The notes below the pieces were generated by a model. It was not told the origin of the DNA. It was given only the letters and a program-made list of their open reading frames with translations, and did no database searches. A DNA stretch of 64,000 nt from Bacillota bacterium. Its GTDB lineage: Bacteria; Bacillota; Clostridia; Lachnospirales; Lachnospiraceae. Of this stretch, positions 8,258-17,510 are shown piece by piece. The position numbers and the translations under genes were made by a program. The DNA is taken from positions 124,001 to 188,000 of the forward strand of contig JAEWQV010000010.1 in the NCBI GenBank assembly GCA_023399055.1, read 5' to 3'. Every line of letters begins with the position of its first letter. Position 1 is the stretch's first letter.

Positions 8258-8926
8258 TTAATACTTCGAGACAATTTCGCCAGCTTTTTTATATATACTT
8301 GCTTCTGGAACAAAACCTCTTACCATGGATAACGGATAGATATTTGCATTTCTTCCAATAACAGTTCCTGGATTTAATACACTATTACAGCCAACCTCAA
8401 CATTATCTCCAAGAATTGCTCCGAATTTCTTAAGCCCGGTCTCATGTTTTTGCTCTCCAGATTGAACAGTTACTTTGGTTTTATCTGATTTTACATTGGA
8501 GGTTATTGCTCCTGCCCCCATATGAGCTTTATAACCTAAAATAGAATCTCCCACATAATTATAATGAGGTACCTGAACCTTATTGAATAGAATAACATTC
8601 TTAAGTTCTGTGGAATTACCTACAACAGCACCTTCACCAACTATAGCATTGCCTCTGATATAGGCACAGTGTCTAATCTCCGCATCTTTACCGATAATTG
8701 CCGGTCCGATAATTGACGCTGTTGGTGCTATTTTCGCACTCTTTGAGATCCATACATTATCATCACGTTTATCATACTCTTCCGGTGATAAGTTCTCACC
8801 TATCTTATGTATTCCATCCCCAATCTTACTTAGCACTTCCCAAGGATATGTCGTTCCTTCAAAAAGTTCAGCAGCGATTGTTTCATTTAAATTAAGCAGA
8901 AAAGCATTTGTAAGTTTTTCCGACAT
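8258..8926 (-). CDS. GlmU-like left-handed beta-helix nucleotidyl/acyltransferase
   Basis: About 222 residues. From about residue 50 there are repeated hexapeptides (AKIAPTASIIGPAIIGKDAE, GNAIVGEGAVVGNS, LGDNVEVGCNSVLNPGTVIG), the signature of a left-handed parallel beta-helix. The protein resembles the C-terminal half of GlmU and similar proteins often named UDP-N-acetylglucosamine pyrophosphorylase, but no N-terminal nucleotidyltransferase domain (LxxGxGTRM) is present. It therefore probably transfers an acyl group to a sugar or nucleotide sugar, and the substrate is unknown. The start is ATG 8926 after CGGAGG; an in-frame GTG further out precedes the binding site. Confidence 0.75.
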   Translation of the reverse strand: MSEKLTNAFLLNLNETIAAELFEGTTYPWEVLSKIGDGIHKIGENLSPEEYDKRDDNVWISKSAKIAPTASIIGPAIIGKDAEIRHCAYIRGNAIVGEGAVVGNSTELKNVILFNKVQVPHYNYVGDSILGYKAHMGAGAITSNVKSDKTKVTVQSGEQKHETGLKKFGAILGDNVEVGCNSVLNPGTVIGRNANIYPLSMVRGFVPEASIYKKAGEIVSKY

Positions 8927-9064
8927 GTTATTCGTCCTCCGATTGTTTGTTATATCCACATTATAGCAAACTGCCTAGTGTCTTTCAATGTGATTCCGTT
9001 TCACAAATACATTGGCATATTCTTCATTGCAAAGCCAAGATGTTGTAATTTATAAGCACCTATC

Positions 9065-9445
9065 TCATTGTACCAAATCTAAGATATCTTCTTTTAAATT
9101 ACCATTCGTTGCATACCAAATCCCATCGAATTTCATATAGTCCCCTAAAATACTTATTGTATGGTTAGGTGAACCAGTAACATTGACCATGATTTCCCAC
9201 CCCTTATCATTTTTATGTAAGCTTGGTTTAAAATCATTTTTATTATATAGTCTTTCAAATTCTACAATTTCTTCTTTTGTTAATTCAAGATGGTTAACAG
9301 AAGTTTCTTGCAGCAATGTAATTGAAATTCGATCTATGTTACTACTATCTAGATATGGTTTCTTTATTAGGTATTGATAAAGTACTAGGCTTAGTAAAAG
9401 GCATATTATTACTGTTATAAGAATTACGATTGGTTTCTTTTTCAT
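9065..9445 (-). CDS. Membrane-anchored hypothetical protein
   Basis: A 126-residue protein. KKK is followed by one hydrophobic segment (about residues 5-24), and the remaining 100 residues are polar and extracytoplasmic. They include LTKEEIVEFERLYNKNDF and TGSPNHTISILGDYMKFDGIWY, which looks like a small beta-rich domain. I do not recognise the family with confidence. GAGGAG precedes the ATG at 9445 by about nine bases. The neighbours are transcribed separately. Confidence 0.6.
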   Translation of the reverse strand: MKKKPIVILITVIICLLLSLVLYQYLIKKPYLDSSNIDRISITLLQETSVNHLELTKEEIVEFERLYNKNDFKPSLHKNDKGWEIMVNVTGSPNHTISILGDYMKFDGIWYATNGNLKEDILDLVQ

Positions 9446-9676
9446 CCTTATCAACTCCTCATTCTAATCTATTTTTATCCAGTATTTCTAACAAAATATT
9501 TAGATATGGTTTTTATATATCTTCTATAACATTACTAATATTACTATTAAAGTCAGTCTATGTAAATAATTCCCGAAGTATAACAAGAGTAATATGCCAT
9601 TGAGACATAAACAATGGATATTTTAATTCTATGTTAGCAAACTACATAAAGGGGTGTATTAAAAAGGAGTGAATTT

Positions 9677-10113
9677 ATGAAGAATAAATTAATTATAATT
9701 ACATTTATTTTAATTGTAACAATCATCACAATAAGAATTTCAAATGTTTTTCCATGGCAAAGCAAGCTGAAGATGATACACAGGATATATTATACCAGGA
9801 TGTTATCATTACTGCTCTTACTCCTACAATTAATATAGCACTTGCCGACTATTATAAAAATATTTTTAGAGAAACACCATTCTATGATTTTTCATTCATA
9901 AAAATCTTGAATATTGAGCGTCCAAATGGCAATCGGACTGCGTATTTTGTTGTGAAAATAGAAGTTACACCATTTTTTGGACCACACATAGCAGTGGGTA
10001 AAGACATACTTTCGATAGAACTTTCCTACCCCGGAACTCAAGTACTAACGAATTTCGAACATATAGAGGACTATCCGTTACCAGAGCATTATAAGGATCT
10101 GTATTTACATTGA
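9677..10113 (+). pseudogene. Frameshifted DUF3888 secreted protein
   Basis: An ATG at 9677, preceded by AAAAAGGAGTG, encodes a good signal-peptide start (MKNKLIIITFILIVTIITIR). That frame ends at a TAG near 9840. The conserved mature domain continues in a different frame from about 9751 (MAKQAEDDTQDILYQDV..., ERPNGNRTAYFVVKIEV, GPHIAVGKDILSI, FEHIEDYPLPEHYK), which matches DUF3888. The two frames join if one T is added to the T5 run at 9747-9751, restoring VFSMA, a good signal cleavage site, before KQAEDD. The gene is therefore inactivated by a single-base deletion, or the base was lost in sequencing. An internal ATG at 9754 has no ribosome binding site. Confidence 0.7.
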
Positions 10114-10130
10114 ATACCACCGTTTTATAT

Positions 10131-10171
10131 AATAAGCTTGTTTATAGCAGGATACTATAAACAAGCTTATT
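10131..10171. terminator. Bidirectional terminator
   Basis: A perfect 17-bp stem (10131-10147 with 10155-10171) with a 7-nt loop lies between the DUF3888 pseudogene and the glmS stop. The tails are AT-rich rather than pure T, but its position between convergent genes supports the call. Confidence 0.7.
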
Positions 10172-10230
10172 AAAATTAATTTTTAGAACAAGATTAATAT
10201 AACGTAGAACTTAATCAGAGTTTTAGACTC

Positions 10231-12060
10231 TTATTCCACGGTTACTGATTTAGCCAAATTCCTTGGTTTATCAAGGTCCAATCCCTTTTCGATAGATACA
10301 TAATAAGATAATATCTGTAATGGTACAACTGCAAGTGAGGTTGTAAAATGAGAATCGGTTGCAGGGATAAAGACTGCAAGATCAGAGCAATTAACCGCCT
10401 CTTCATTTCCTTCATTGGCTATGGCAAGCACATATGCACCTCTTGACTGAACTTCTACAATATTGCTCACAGTTTTCTTAAACAATTCTTCCTGTGTCAG
10501 AATTGCCGCTACCATGGTACCCTCTTCAATTAACGCAATTGGTCCATGTTTTAATTCACCTGCAGCAAATGCCTCAGCGTGAATATATGAAATTTCTTTC
10601 AGCTTTAGGGTACCTTCCATTGCAGTAGTATAGTCTATACCTCTTCCTATAAAGAAAGTGTCTTTAACCGCTACAAACTTCGATGCAATGTATTGAAGCT
10701 GTGTAATGCTCTTATCTAAAATTAACTGAATTTGCTCCGGAAGTTTTTTTAAATCCTTTAATAAAGAAGCAAACTTATCTTCCGTAAGTGTATTACGAAC
10801 CTTAGCAAAATGCATTGCAAGTAAATATAACGATGCAATTTGTGTGGAATATGCCTTTGTTGTAGCAACTGCTATCTCTGGACCAGCCCAGGTATACATT
10901 ACATTATCTGCTTCTCTTGCAATGGAGCTGCCCACAACATTAATAATTCCAAGAACTTTTGCTCCATGCCTTTTTGCCTCACGAAGTGCAGCAAGGGAAT
11001 CTGCAGTTTCACCTGACTGACTAATAATAATAGTTAGGGTCCCTTCTTCAAGGATTGGATTACGATAGCGAAACTCTGATGCGAGGTCTACTTCCACAGG
11101 GATTCTTGCTAAATCTTCAATGACATATTTTCCTGTCATACCAGCGTGATAAGCGGAACCACATGCTACAATATATATTTTTCTTAATTTCTTAATATCC
11201 TCATCGCTCATATTAAGTTCATCAATTACAATATCATTTTCACGAATTCTTGGATTGATGGTATCTCTTACTGCCTTAGGCTGCTCATGAATTTCCTTTA
11301 ACATAAAATGCTCATAACCGCCTTTTTCTGCAGCAGCAATATCCCATTCCACCGTCTTCATTTCTTTTTCAATTGGTTCCTGGTCAGAGTTATAGAAGCT
11401 AACGTTATCTCTGGTTAAATGAACGATTTCGCCATTCTCGATATAATAAACGTTTCTGGTGTATTTTAAAATTGCAGGAACGTCGGAGGCAATGAAATTA
11501 CCGTTTTCAGATATACCTACGATTAAAGGACTATCTTTACGAACTGCATAGAATTCTTCTGGGCGATCCTTGAATACGATACCTAGCGCATAGGAGCCAT
11601 CTAGCTTTGTCATTACCTTTGCGATTGCAGCAAGGGCATCCCCTTTGTAGTAATAGTCTAACAGCTGCACCACTACCTCTGTATCGGTTTGGCTTTGAAA
11701 GCTATAACCCTTATCAAGTAAACGATTTTTAATCTTAACATAATTCTCAATAATTCCATTGTGAACTACTGCTATTGACTCATTGGTATTCAAATGTGGA
11801 TGAGAATTGGTATCGGATGGTGCTCCATGAGTTGCCCATCTTGTATGACCAATACCTACCGTACCTTTTACAGTTGTTCCTTCTTTTGTCACATCACTTA
11901 AGGCTTTCAATCTTCCCTTACATTTTGCAATTGAAAGTTTTGTGCTGTCATGAATTGCAAGACCTGCGGAATCATAACCTCTATACTCTAACTTTGATAA
12001 ACCTTCTAATAAGATTGGAGCTGCTTGTTCCTTACCTATATATCCAACGATACCACACAT
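10231..12060 (-). CDS. glmS: Glutamine--fructose-6-phosphate aminotransferase (isomerizing)
   Basis: This 609-residue enzyme makes glucosamine-6-phosphate from fructose-6-phosphate and glutamine, the first step to UDP-GlcNAc and peptidoglycan. The N-terminal glutaminase begins MCGIVGYIG with nucleophile Cys2, followed by GHTRWATHG and HNGIIEN. Two SIS sugar-isomerase domains follow (CGSAYHAG, ISQSGETADSL, GRGIDYTTAMEGTLKLKEISYIHAE), and the end is KPRNLAKSVTVE. Length is normal for the family. The start codon follows TAGGAGG. Expression should be repressed by its product through the glmS ribozyme in the leader. Confidence 0.97.
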   Translation of the reverse strand: MCGIVGYIGKEQAAPILLEGLSKLEYRGYDSAGLAIHDSTKLSIAKCKGRLKALSDVTKEGTTVKGTVGIGHTRWATHGAPSDTNSHPHLNTNESIAVVHNGIIENYVKIKNRLLDKGYSFQSQTDTEVVVQLLDYYYKGDALAAIAKVMTKLDGSYALGIVFKDRPEEFYAVRKDSPLIVGISENGNFIASDVPAILKYTRNVYYIENGEIVHLTRDNVSFYNSDQEPIEKEMKTVEWDIAAAEKGGYEHFMLKEIHEQPKAVRDTINPRIRENDIVIDELNMSDEDIKKLRKIYIVACGSAYHAGMTGKYVIEDLARIPVEVDLASEFRYRNPILEEGTLTIIISQSGETADSLAALREAKRHGAKVLGIINVVGSSIAREADNVMYTWAGPEIAVATTKAYSTQIASLYLLAMHFAKVRNTLTEDKFASLLKDLKKLPEQIQLILDKSITQLQYIASKFVAVKDTFFIGRGIDYTTAMEGTLKLKEISYIHAEAFAAGELKHGPIALIEEGTMVAAILTQEELFKKTVSNIVEVQSRGAYVLAIANEGNEEAVNCSDLAVFIPATDSHFTTSLAVVPLQILSYYVSIEKGLDLDKPRNLAKSVTVE

Positions 12061-12276
12061 AATAAAATCCTCCTAATAATTATAATTTGCATAAAATTCG
12101 CATAAAAACCCAAGCCTTTTTTTCACTTAAAAGTAAAAAATGGCAACAATAAATTAGCTCTCCTTATCAAGTTGTAAAAAGAGAAAAAAATCAATATAGA
12201 ATTTCTTTGAATTCTCAGAATAATTAAGCCTCATTCAATGCAGGAGGTCAAAATTATCCCTAATTCATAGTTGGTT

Positions 12277-12417
12277 ATGACGTCTTTGTTACATAGTTAC
12301 CTATGGTTTTTCCGTCATATCACATGCCCAATTGCATGAGAGAGCATCCGCCGAATATTTCGATGACTCTCTTCCTCGTCAACCTCTAAAAATATCCCCA
12401 AAGAGGTGCATGGCGCT
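12277..12417 (-). ncRNA. glmS ribozyme (glucosamine-6-phosphate-responsive)
   Basis: On the minus strand the leader contains the ribozyme's invariant blocks in order: AGCGCC at the cleavage site, GTTGACGAGG, ATCG, CGGCGGATGC, then a distal pairing ATGACG/CGTCAT that encloses ACCATAG and CTATG. Self-cleavage is expected between A12417 and G12416. When glucosamine-6-phosphate accumulates, the cleaved mRNA is degraded, giving feedback control of glmS, whose ATG lies about 215 nt beyond the ribozyme. The order and spacing match the known class, so this is a firm call; only the 3' boundary is approximate. Confidence 0.95.
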
Positions 12418-12582
12418 AATTTAAACATTTCTGTTCGAAAGATCTTGGGTTGATCTCATTAATAGTTACGGTTGATTATGAATTCATATCCTACTCTTAT
12501 TCTATGAACCTCACCCCCCATATGTTAATCAGTTGATGAAAATTAATATAATTCGCCTTTTGTAGCCAGTCGAACCAACTAT

Positions 12583-12611
12583 ATGCTATCATAACTATAG
12601 ATTAAAGTCAA
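12583..12611 (-). promoter_or_regulatory. Candidate promoter of the glmS transcript
   Basis: TTGACT (12611-12606) and TAGCAT (12588-12583) are separated by 17 bp on the minus strand, about 165 nt before the ribozyme cleavage site. The -35 is good and the -10 is weak. Confidence 0.45.
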
Positions 12612-12697
12612 ATACTACTTCTGTAGAATGTTTTACATTGTAGCCCTTTATTAACTGTTGGAATACCAGATGGTTATACCACACGTATTTTAACTCC

Positions 12698-12778
12698 AAA
12701 AAGAGAGGATACAGCTTCCACACGCAGTTTATACTAATACAACCAATCATTCGTGTATATGCTATTATTCTCTCTTTT
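12698..12778 (-). terminator. Possible terminator downstream of the topB repeat array
   Basis: On the minus strand AAAAGAGAG (12778-12770) can pair with CTCTCTTTTT (12707-12698), with a nested ACACG/CGTGT pairing inside the long loop; the stem's 3' side ends in T5. This would end topB transcription after the minisatellite. The loop is unusually long, so the call is tentative. Confidence 0.35.
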
Positions 12779-12801
12779 CGTTACAATATCTTTTATTTAT
12801 A

Positions 12802-13055
12802 TTAGCTTTTTTTCATTTTAGCTTTTATTCACTTAGCTTTTATTCATTTAGCTTTTATTCATTTAGCTTTTGTTCACTTAGCTTTTGTTCACTTAGCTTT
12901 TATTCACTTAGCTTTTGTTCATTTAGCTTTTATTCATTTAGCTTTTATTCTTTTAGCTTTTATTCTTTAGTTTTATTCATTTAGCTTTTATTCATTTAGC
13001 TTTTATTCATTAGCTTTTATTCATTTAGCTTTTGTTCATTTTAGCTTTTATTTTT
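12802..13055. repeat. 15-bp minisatellite, about 17 tandem copies
   Basis: The unit reads TTAGCTTTTATTCAT on the plus strand and is repeated head to tail about 17 times. Variants are mainly Ttat/Ttgt and cat/cac, with a few 13-, 14- or 16-bp copies. The array begins at the topB stop codon: the TAA of topB lies in the first unit. On the minus strand the unit has a stop in every reading frame, so it cannot extend topB. No other copy was noticed in the window. Confidence 0.95.
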
Positions 13056-15147
13056 TATAAAATCCTGAAACTTCTCCAAAATACTTTCCAAGTGCAGCTT
13101 GATTATTCAGTCTCTTAACACCATCTACCATTCTCGCAACAAAGCCGTCCAGCTTCTGGGAGTATTCTTCCTTGGTTATCTGTCCGTCTGCAACATAGGT
13201 CAAACCTTTTTCCCAACTTGCTGTAAGTTCTGCATTAAGTAATGATTTAATAGAGGTATTTACTACATCAAAGATTAGCTCACCTAGTAAAGTTGGTGTT
13301 ATAATCTGTGTCTTTTTATTCAGACTTAAGTATGTAATCTTGACTAGTTTATTTAGAATTTCAGCGCGAGTTGCACTGGTACCAATACCACTACCCTTAA
13401 TCTGTGCACGTAGTTCTTCATCTTCTATCAGTTGACCAGCATTTTCCATGGCAAGAATTAAGGCACCGGAATTATATCTCTTGGGTGGTGCTGTTTCACC
13501 TTCTTTTAAGATTAACTGCTTCACCGGAAGTAACATACCCTTTTTCAAGGTACTGATTACCTGTAATAAGTCCTGATCTGAATTGTCTTCTTCTTGGGAG
13601 TCGTTCTCATCCTTGCCTGCTTCAGCTGTATCCGTATTATTTTTACTGGCATTTTGTAGCTTGTCATTACCTCTTCCCAATACTTTTAGATATCCTTCTT
13701 TTTCTAGCATACGAAAGGACGCAAAAAAGCTCTCAGTTTGAATCTTTGTAACAACACTAATCTTCCTATACTCTGCTGCCGGATAGAAAATACTTAAGAA
13801 TCTCTTTACGATTGTTTCATACACCTTAAAGGTAGTAGGTGGCAATGAGCCTAAAGCATTCGTACCCTGTCCAGTTGGAATAATTGCATAGTGATCTGTA
13901 ATTTGGCTATCATTCACGTAACGTGTCTTTGCGATATTCTTATAACTGCCCTGCTCCAAAATTTCAGTCACAAAGCCTGAAAATTGATTAAGGTTTTGTA
14001 AGCCTTTTATATTCTTATAGATTTCTTTTGAAACTGCAGTGGAAAGCACTCTCGCATCCGTTCTTGGGTAGGTAACCATCTTCTTCTCATATAGTTCCTG
14101 AGTAATCTTTAAGGTTTCATCCGGACTAATCTTAAAGAATCTTGCACAGTCATTCTGCAACTCGGCAAGATTATAGAGTAAAGGAGGATTCTTGGTTTCC
14201 TTTTTCTTTTCAATCTGTGTAACTTCTGCTTTAAGTTCCTCCATACCTTCTGGACTTTCCTTGGCTGTCCAAGTTCCATCGTCATTCATTGCCGGATGCT
14301 CTCCCGCAAGATCTTTAATCATCTTTATTGCAGAAGTTTTCTCCGCAAATCCGTTCTCCTTATATAATAACGGGGTATTATAATACTTTGATCCCTCCAC
14401 CGCTCGAAATTCTGCTTGAAATTCCTTATCCTGCACTTCAAGTCCACTTAATACACGATAAAAAGGAGTCTTTACAAAGCTTCTTATTTCACGCTCTCTT
14501 CGAACCACCATACCAAGTACACAGGTCATTACCCTACCTACAGAAATTGCAGTCCATTTCCCGGAATTTAGAAGCTTTTGTACCTCGCTTCCATACTTAA
14601 GCGTAAGTATCCTTGAAAAGTTAATACCCATCAAATAATCCTCTTGAGCACGCAGGTAGGCTGCATTTGATAGATTATCGTAATCTGATAAAGGCTTTGC
14701 CTCTTTGATTCCTCTTAGAATCTCTTCTTCAGTCTGGGAGTCAATCCAGACACGTTTTCTAGCCTTGGACTTCTCAACCTTCGCTTCCTGATCCACCAAA
14801 CGATAGATATATTCTCCCTCACGTCCGGAGTCAGTACATACATAGATCGTATCTACATCCTTGCGAGTTAACAGTTCTTTTACGATTGAAAACTGTTTCT
14901 TCACATTTGGAATTACTTCGTATTTATATTCCTTTGGTAGAAATGGCAACGTCTCCATGCTCCATTTTTTGAGAGCAGGATTGTATTCCTCCGGATAACT
15001 CATCGTTACCAGATGACCTACACACCAGGTTACAATTGCTTCTTCCGATTCAATGTAACCATCTTTTTTCTTGCCGTTTATTTTAAGTGCTTTTGCAAAT
15101 TCATTGGCAACACTCGGTTTCTCTGCTATGTATAAACTTTTCGACAT
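13048..15147 (-). CDS. topB: DNA topoisomerase III (type IA)
   Basis: A 699-residue type IA topoisomerase. The Toprim domain is at the N-terminus (SLYIAEKPSVANEFA; CTDSGREGEYIYR near residues 104-116, the DxGREGE form usual in Firmicute TopB). The topoisomerase core carries the catalytic tyrosine in VTYPRTDARVLS (about Tyr360) and ISVGRVMTCVLG. An acidic, Asn/Asp-rich linker (NTDTAEAGKDENDSQEEDNS) interrupts the distal core, and there is no zinc-finger tail. It would relax or decatenate DNA through a transient 5'-phosphotyrosine. I use the ATG at 15147 before SKSLYIAEKPS; the upstream in-frame extension is not conserved. It is monocistronic. Confidence 0.93.
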   Translation of the reverse strand: MSKSLYIAEKPSVANEFAKALKINGKKKDGYIESEEAIVTWCVGHLVTMSYPEEYNPALKKWSMETLPFLPKEYKYEVIPNVKKQFSIVKELLTRKDVDTIYVCTDSGREGEYIYRLVDQEAKVEKSKARKRVWIDSQTEEEILRGIKEAKPLSDYDNLSNAAYLRAQEDYLMGINFSRILTLKYGSEVQKLLNSGKWTAISVGRVMTCVLGMVVRREREIRSFVKTPFYRVLSGLEVQDKEFQAEFRAVEGSKYYNTPLLYKENGFAEKTSAIKMIKDLAGEHPAMNDDGTWTAKESPEGMEELKAEVTQIEKKKETKNPPLLYNLAELQNDCARFFKISPDETLKITQELYEKKMVTYPRTDARVLSTAVSKEIYKNIKGLQNLNQFSGFVTEILEQGSYKNIAKTRYVNDSQITDHYAIIPTGQGTNALGSLPPTTFKVYETIVKRFLSIFYPAAEYRKISVVTKIQTESFFASFRMLEKEGYLKVLGRGNDKLQNASKNNTDTAEAGKDENDSQEEDNSDQDLLQVISTLKKGMLLPVKQLILKEGETAPPKRYNSGALILAMENAGQLIEDEELRAQIKGSGIGTSATRAEILNKLVKITYLSLNKKTQIITPTLLGELIFDVVNTSIKSLLNAELTASWEKGLTYVADGQITKEEYSQKLDGFVARMVDGVKRLNNQAALGKYFGEVSGFYKK

Positions 15148-15409
15148 TTCTTCCCAACCTTTTCCTAGCTTTACAGAACAAATCCGTTCCAAATCCGTTC
15201 ATCCCTACGATTATACCATGTACAAAAGGCAAAAGGAACGAAAATATTTCTGCATGCTTGAATAATTAAATACAATCGTTTACAATAATTCTAGTTATAT
15301 TACTATCTTACCTAAGACAATTACGTGTTTTTTGTTTGTATGTTGCAAATACTAGATAAGGCTAATGCAAATTTATATACCACGTTTTCATTACGAAAGG
15401 AAAAACTTT

Positions 15410-16300
15410 ATGAAAGAATATCAAATATTTGCAGATTCCTCTTGTGATTTGCCTGACAGCTTATTAAAAGAGCATAATATCCGATTAATCCCATACTATG
15501 TGAGCTTTGATCGTGATGTTTATTATAAAGAAAATGAAGATATTACAAAGGAAGAGTTTTATAAAAAGCTAGAGATAGGACACACTACACCGTCAACTTC
15601 TCTTCCTACTGTTCAAGACTATATAAATAAATTCAAAGAGGCATTGAATGAAGGTAAGGATGTGCTATGCATTTGCCTCACCCAGAATTTTAGTGGTTCC
15701 TACCAGTCCGCAGTTAACGCAAAACTAATTCTCGAAGAGCAATATCCCGCGGCAAAACTACAAATTATAGATAGTATCCAAGCCACTGGCGGAGAAGGCA
15801 TGGTGTTATTACAGACTGCTTATATGAAAAATGCTGGCTTCTCTTTGGAGGAAGCAGTTGAAAGATTACAAGCGATAAAGCCAACTGCAAGAATAATGTT
15901 TACCGTGGATACTCTGGAATACCTTGCAAAGGGCAGAAGAATTGGCAAGGCCGCATCGTTAGCTGGAGATATTCTTGATTTAAAGCCGCTTATCCAATTG
16001 AAAGAGGGAGAATTAATTCCCTACTCAAAAATAAGAGGTCGTAGGAAATCCCTTGATAAACTATTAATTATGATGCAGGAATACTTTAATGAAACCCGCG
16101 AGCATATGAATGACTATGATTTTTGCATCGCCAATGCCACCACTTCTAATGATGCCAATTATCTGCAAACCCAGTTGGAGCAAATCATTGGTCGCAGAAT
16201 AACCTATCCCGTATTTCAAATTGGCGTAACGATTGGAACCTATACCGGTCCCGGAGGAATTGGAATCTGTTTTATTAAGAAATACAACTGTGTAAGATAA
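15410..16300 (+). CDS. DegV family fatty-acid-binding protein
   Basis: This 296-residue protein has the DegV layout: ADSSCDLP near the N-terminus, a TTPSTSLPT-type loop (here HTTPSTSLPTVQDY), TQNFSGSYQSA, the region RIMFTVDTLEYLAKGRRIG, and a C-terminal GPGGIGICF. DegV/FakB proteins bind a fatty acid and present it to a fatty-acid kinase (FakA) for phosphorylation. No fakA is adjacent here, which is usual for multi-copy degV. The start at 15410 follows GAAAGG. The gene is transcribed divergently from topB. Confidence 0.9.
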   Translation: MKEYQIFADSSCDLPDSLLKEHNIRLIPYYVSFDRDVYYKENEDITKEEFYKKLEIGHTTPSTSLPTVQDYINKFKEALNEGKDVLCICLTQNFSGSYQSAVNAKLILEEQYPAAKLQIIDSIQATGGEGMVLLQTAYMKNAGFSLEEAVERLQAIKPTARIMFTVDTLEYLAKGRRIGKAASLAGDILDLKPLIQLKEGELIPYSKIRGRRKSLDKLLIMMQEYFNETREHMNDYDFCIANATTSNDANYLQTQLEQIIGRRITYPVFQIGVTIGTYTGPGGIGICFIKKYNCVR

Positions 16301-16494
16301 TAGTAATAGATATGGCTTTTAAATGCCAGCTTTAGATATACATTTCGTCGATTCGCACAACTTAATCTATCGTATTGAGATACAATACACAGTAAGTTCG
16401 CAACAAACTTCTTAATACGTATATTTTAAAATATCTTTATTTCATGCATATAAACATCTTATTGAAGTACAATTTAATACAAGGGAGGAGTAGC

Positions 16495-17130
16495 ATGTCA
16501 CCGAAAAAGGTTTATTATGAGAATCTAGCGGATACCATTATTGAAAAGTTCAACAAAAGAGGGATTGAAGGTTATTATTGTGATAATCGAGAAGACGCCT
16601 TACTTACTGCAAAAAGATTTCTGACTCCGGGTTGTTCCATTTCTTGGGGAGGTTCCGAAACCTTGAATGAGATTGGCATATTCGATGAATTATACGATTC
16701 CGACTACATAATTTATGACCGAATGTCTGCTACTACTCCAGAGGAGAAATCCCAGATGTACGGGAAAGCGGTTACGGCTGACTATTATTTCATGAGTTCC
16801 AATGCCATTACTCAGGATGGGCAACTTGTAAATATTGACGGCGGTGGCAATCGTGTTGCCTGCCTGATAACCGGACCAAAGAATGTTATCATTATAGCAG
16901 GAATGAACAAAATAGTTACAGATGTTACAGCAGGTATCAACCGTGTTCAAAATATGGCTTCTCCTCCTAACTGTGTTAGACTGGAATTAAAGACTCCCTG
17001 TGCTGAAATTGGCAGATGTGCAAATTGTTTGGTGGATGATTGTATCTGTTGTGAAATAGTAATAACCAGAAAATCAAAGATACCGGGAAGAATTAAGGTA
17101 ATTCTTGTTGGTGAAGAATTAGGATTTTAA
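16495..17130 (+). CDS. LUD-domain protein (DUF162)
   Basis: About 211 residues forming one LUD domain: ISWGGSETLNEIG, then the loop TADYYFMSSNAITQDGQLVNIDGGGNRVA, then VIIIAGMNKIV. A Cys-rich tail follows (CAEIGRCANCLVDDCICCEIVI) with six cysteines. LUD proteins include LutC of lactate utilisation, but clostridial single-domain forms are of unknown role; no lutA or lutB genes are nearby. The Cys-rich tail could bind metal, which is inference. The start is ATG 16495 after GGGAGGAG. The next small gene follows 18 bp later. Confidence 0.85.
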   Translation: MSPKKVYYENLADTIIEKFNKRGIEGYYCDNREDALLTAKRFLTPGCSISWGGSETLNEIGIFDELYDSDYIIYDRMSATTPEEKSQMYGKAVTADYYFMSSNAITQDGQLVNIDGGGNRVACLITGPKNVIIIAGMNKIVTDVTAGINRVQNMASPPNCVRLELKTPCAEIGRCANCLVDDCICCEIVITRKSKIPGRIKVILVGEELGF

Positions 17131-17148
17131 GAAAGAGAGGGATATTAG

Positions 17149-17331
17149 ATGTCAAAAGACTGTTGTAATAATGAGAAGGAACCGAATGTTAATGTAACCG
17201 TTAACGTAGATGTTCCTAAGATTGTGAAATATATTTGCATCACAGGAATATTTATTGTAGCTATTATCTTCAGTTCCAAGAACTTAGCTAGGATGTTAGA
17301 AAAAGGACTTATGGAAAAGATAAAGATTTAA
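17149..17331 (+). CDS. Small single-pass membrane protein
   Basis: A 60-residue protein with a polar, Cys- and Asn-rich head (MSKDCCNNEKEPNVNVTVNV) and one membrane segment (about 29-44, ICITGIFIVAIIFSS). A short basic tail follows. GAGAGGG lies in front of the ATG, and the gene follows the LUD gene by 18 bp, so the two are probably cotranscribed and end at the terminator at 17404. I do not recognise the family. Confidence 0.65.
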   Translation: MSKDCCNNEKEPNVNVTVNVDVPKIVKYICITGIFIVAIIFSSKNLARMLEKGLMEKIKI

Positions 17332-17403
17332 TTAGATTATAAGAAATTAGTTATACATCGATTTTAAATTTGTAATAAACGTATGTAATTACTTCACTTT
17401 AGT

Positions 17404-17434
17404 AAAGGCTGCCCTCTAAGGCAGCCTTTTGTTT
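17404..17434 (+). terminator. Terminator of the LUD operon
   Basis: A perfect 10-bp GC-rich stem (17404-17413 with 17420-17429) with a 6-nt loop is followed by TGTTT. It sits about 70 bp after the small membrane protein. Confidence 0.9.
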
Positions 17435-17449
17435 CCAGTTCTTCATTAC

Positions 17450-17493
17450 AAAAAGAACACACCGCATACTTTCGATATAGTTATTGCGGTGTG
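17450..17493 (-). terminator. Terminator of the LysM/GH18-like gene
   Basis: On the minus strand CACACCGCA pairs with TGCGGTGTG (17493-17485 with 17466-17458), followed by TTCTTTTTG. It lies just past the stop codon at 17511. Confidence 0.8.
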
Positions 17494-17510
17494 ATTGCAT
17501 AAACAAATGG

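Noticed and set aside
9747..9753. Programmed -1 frameshift in the DUF3888 gene
   Set aside because: The T5 run does not give a proper X XXY YYZ heptamer in the zero frame and no downstream stimulatory structure is evident; mutation is simpler.
12802..13055. Tandem array as a CRISPR
   Set aside because: The 15-bp units are contiguous with no unique spacers.
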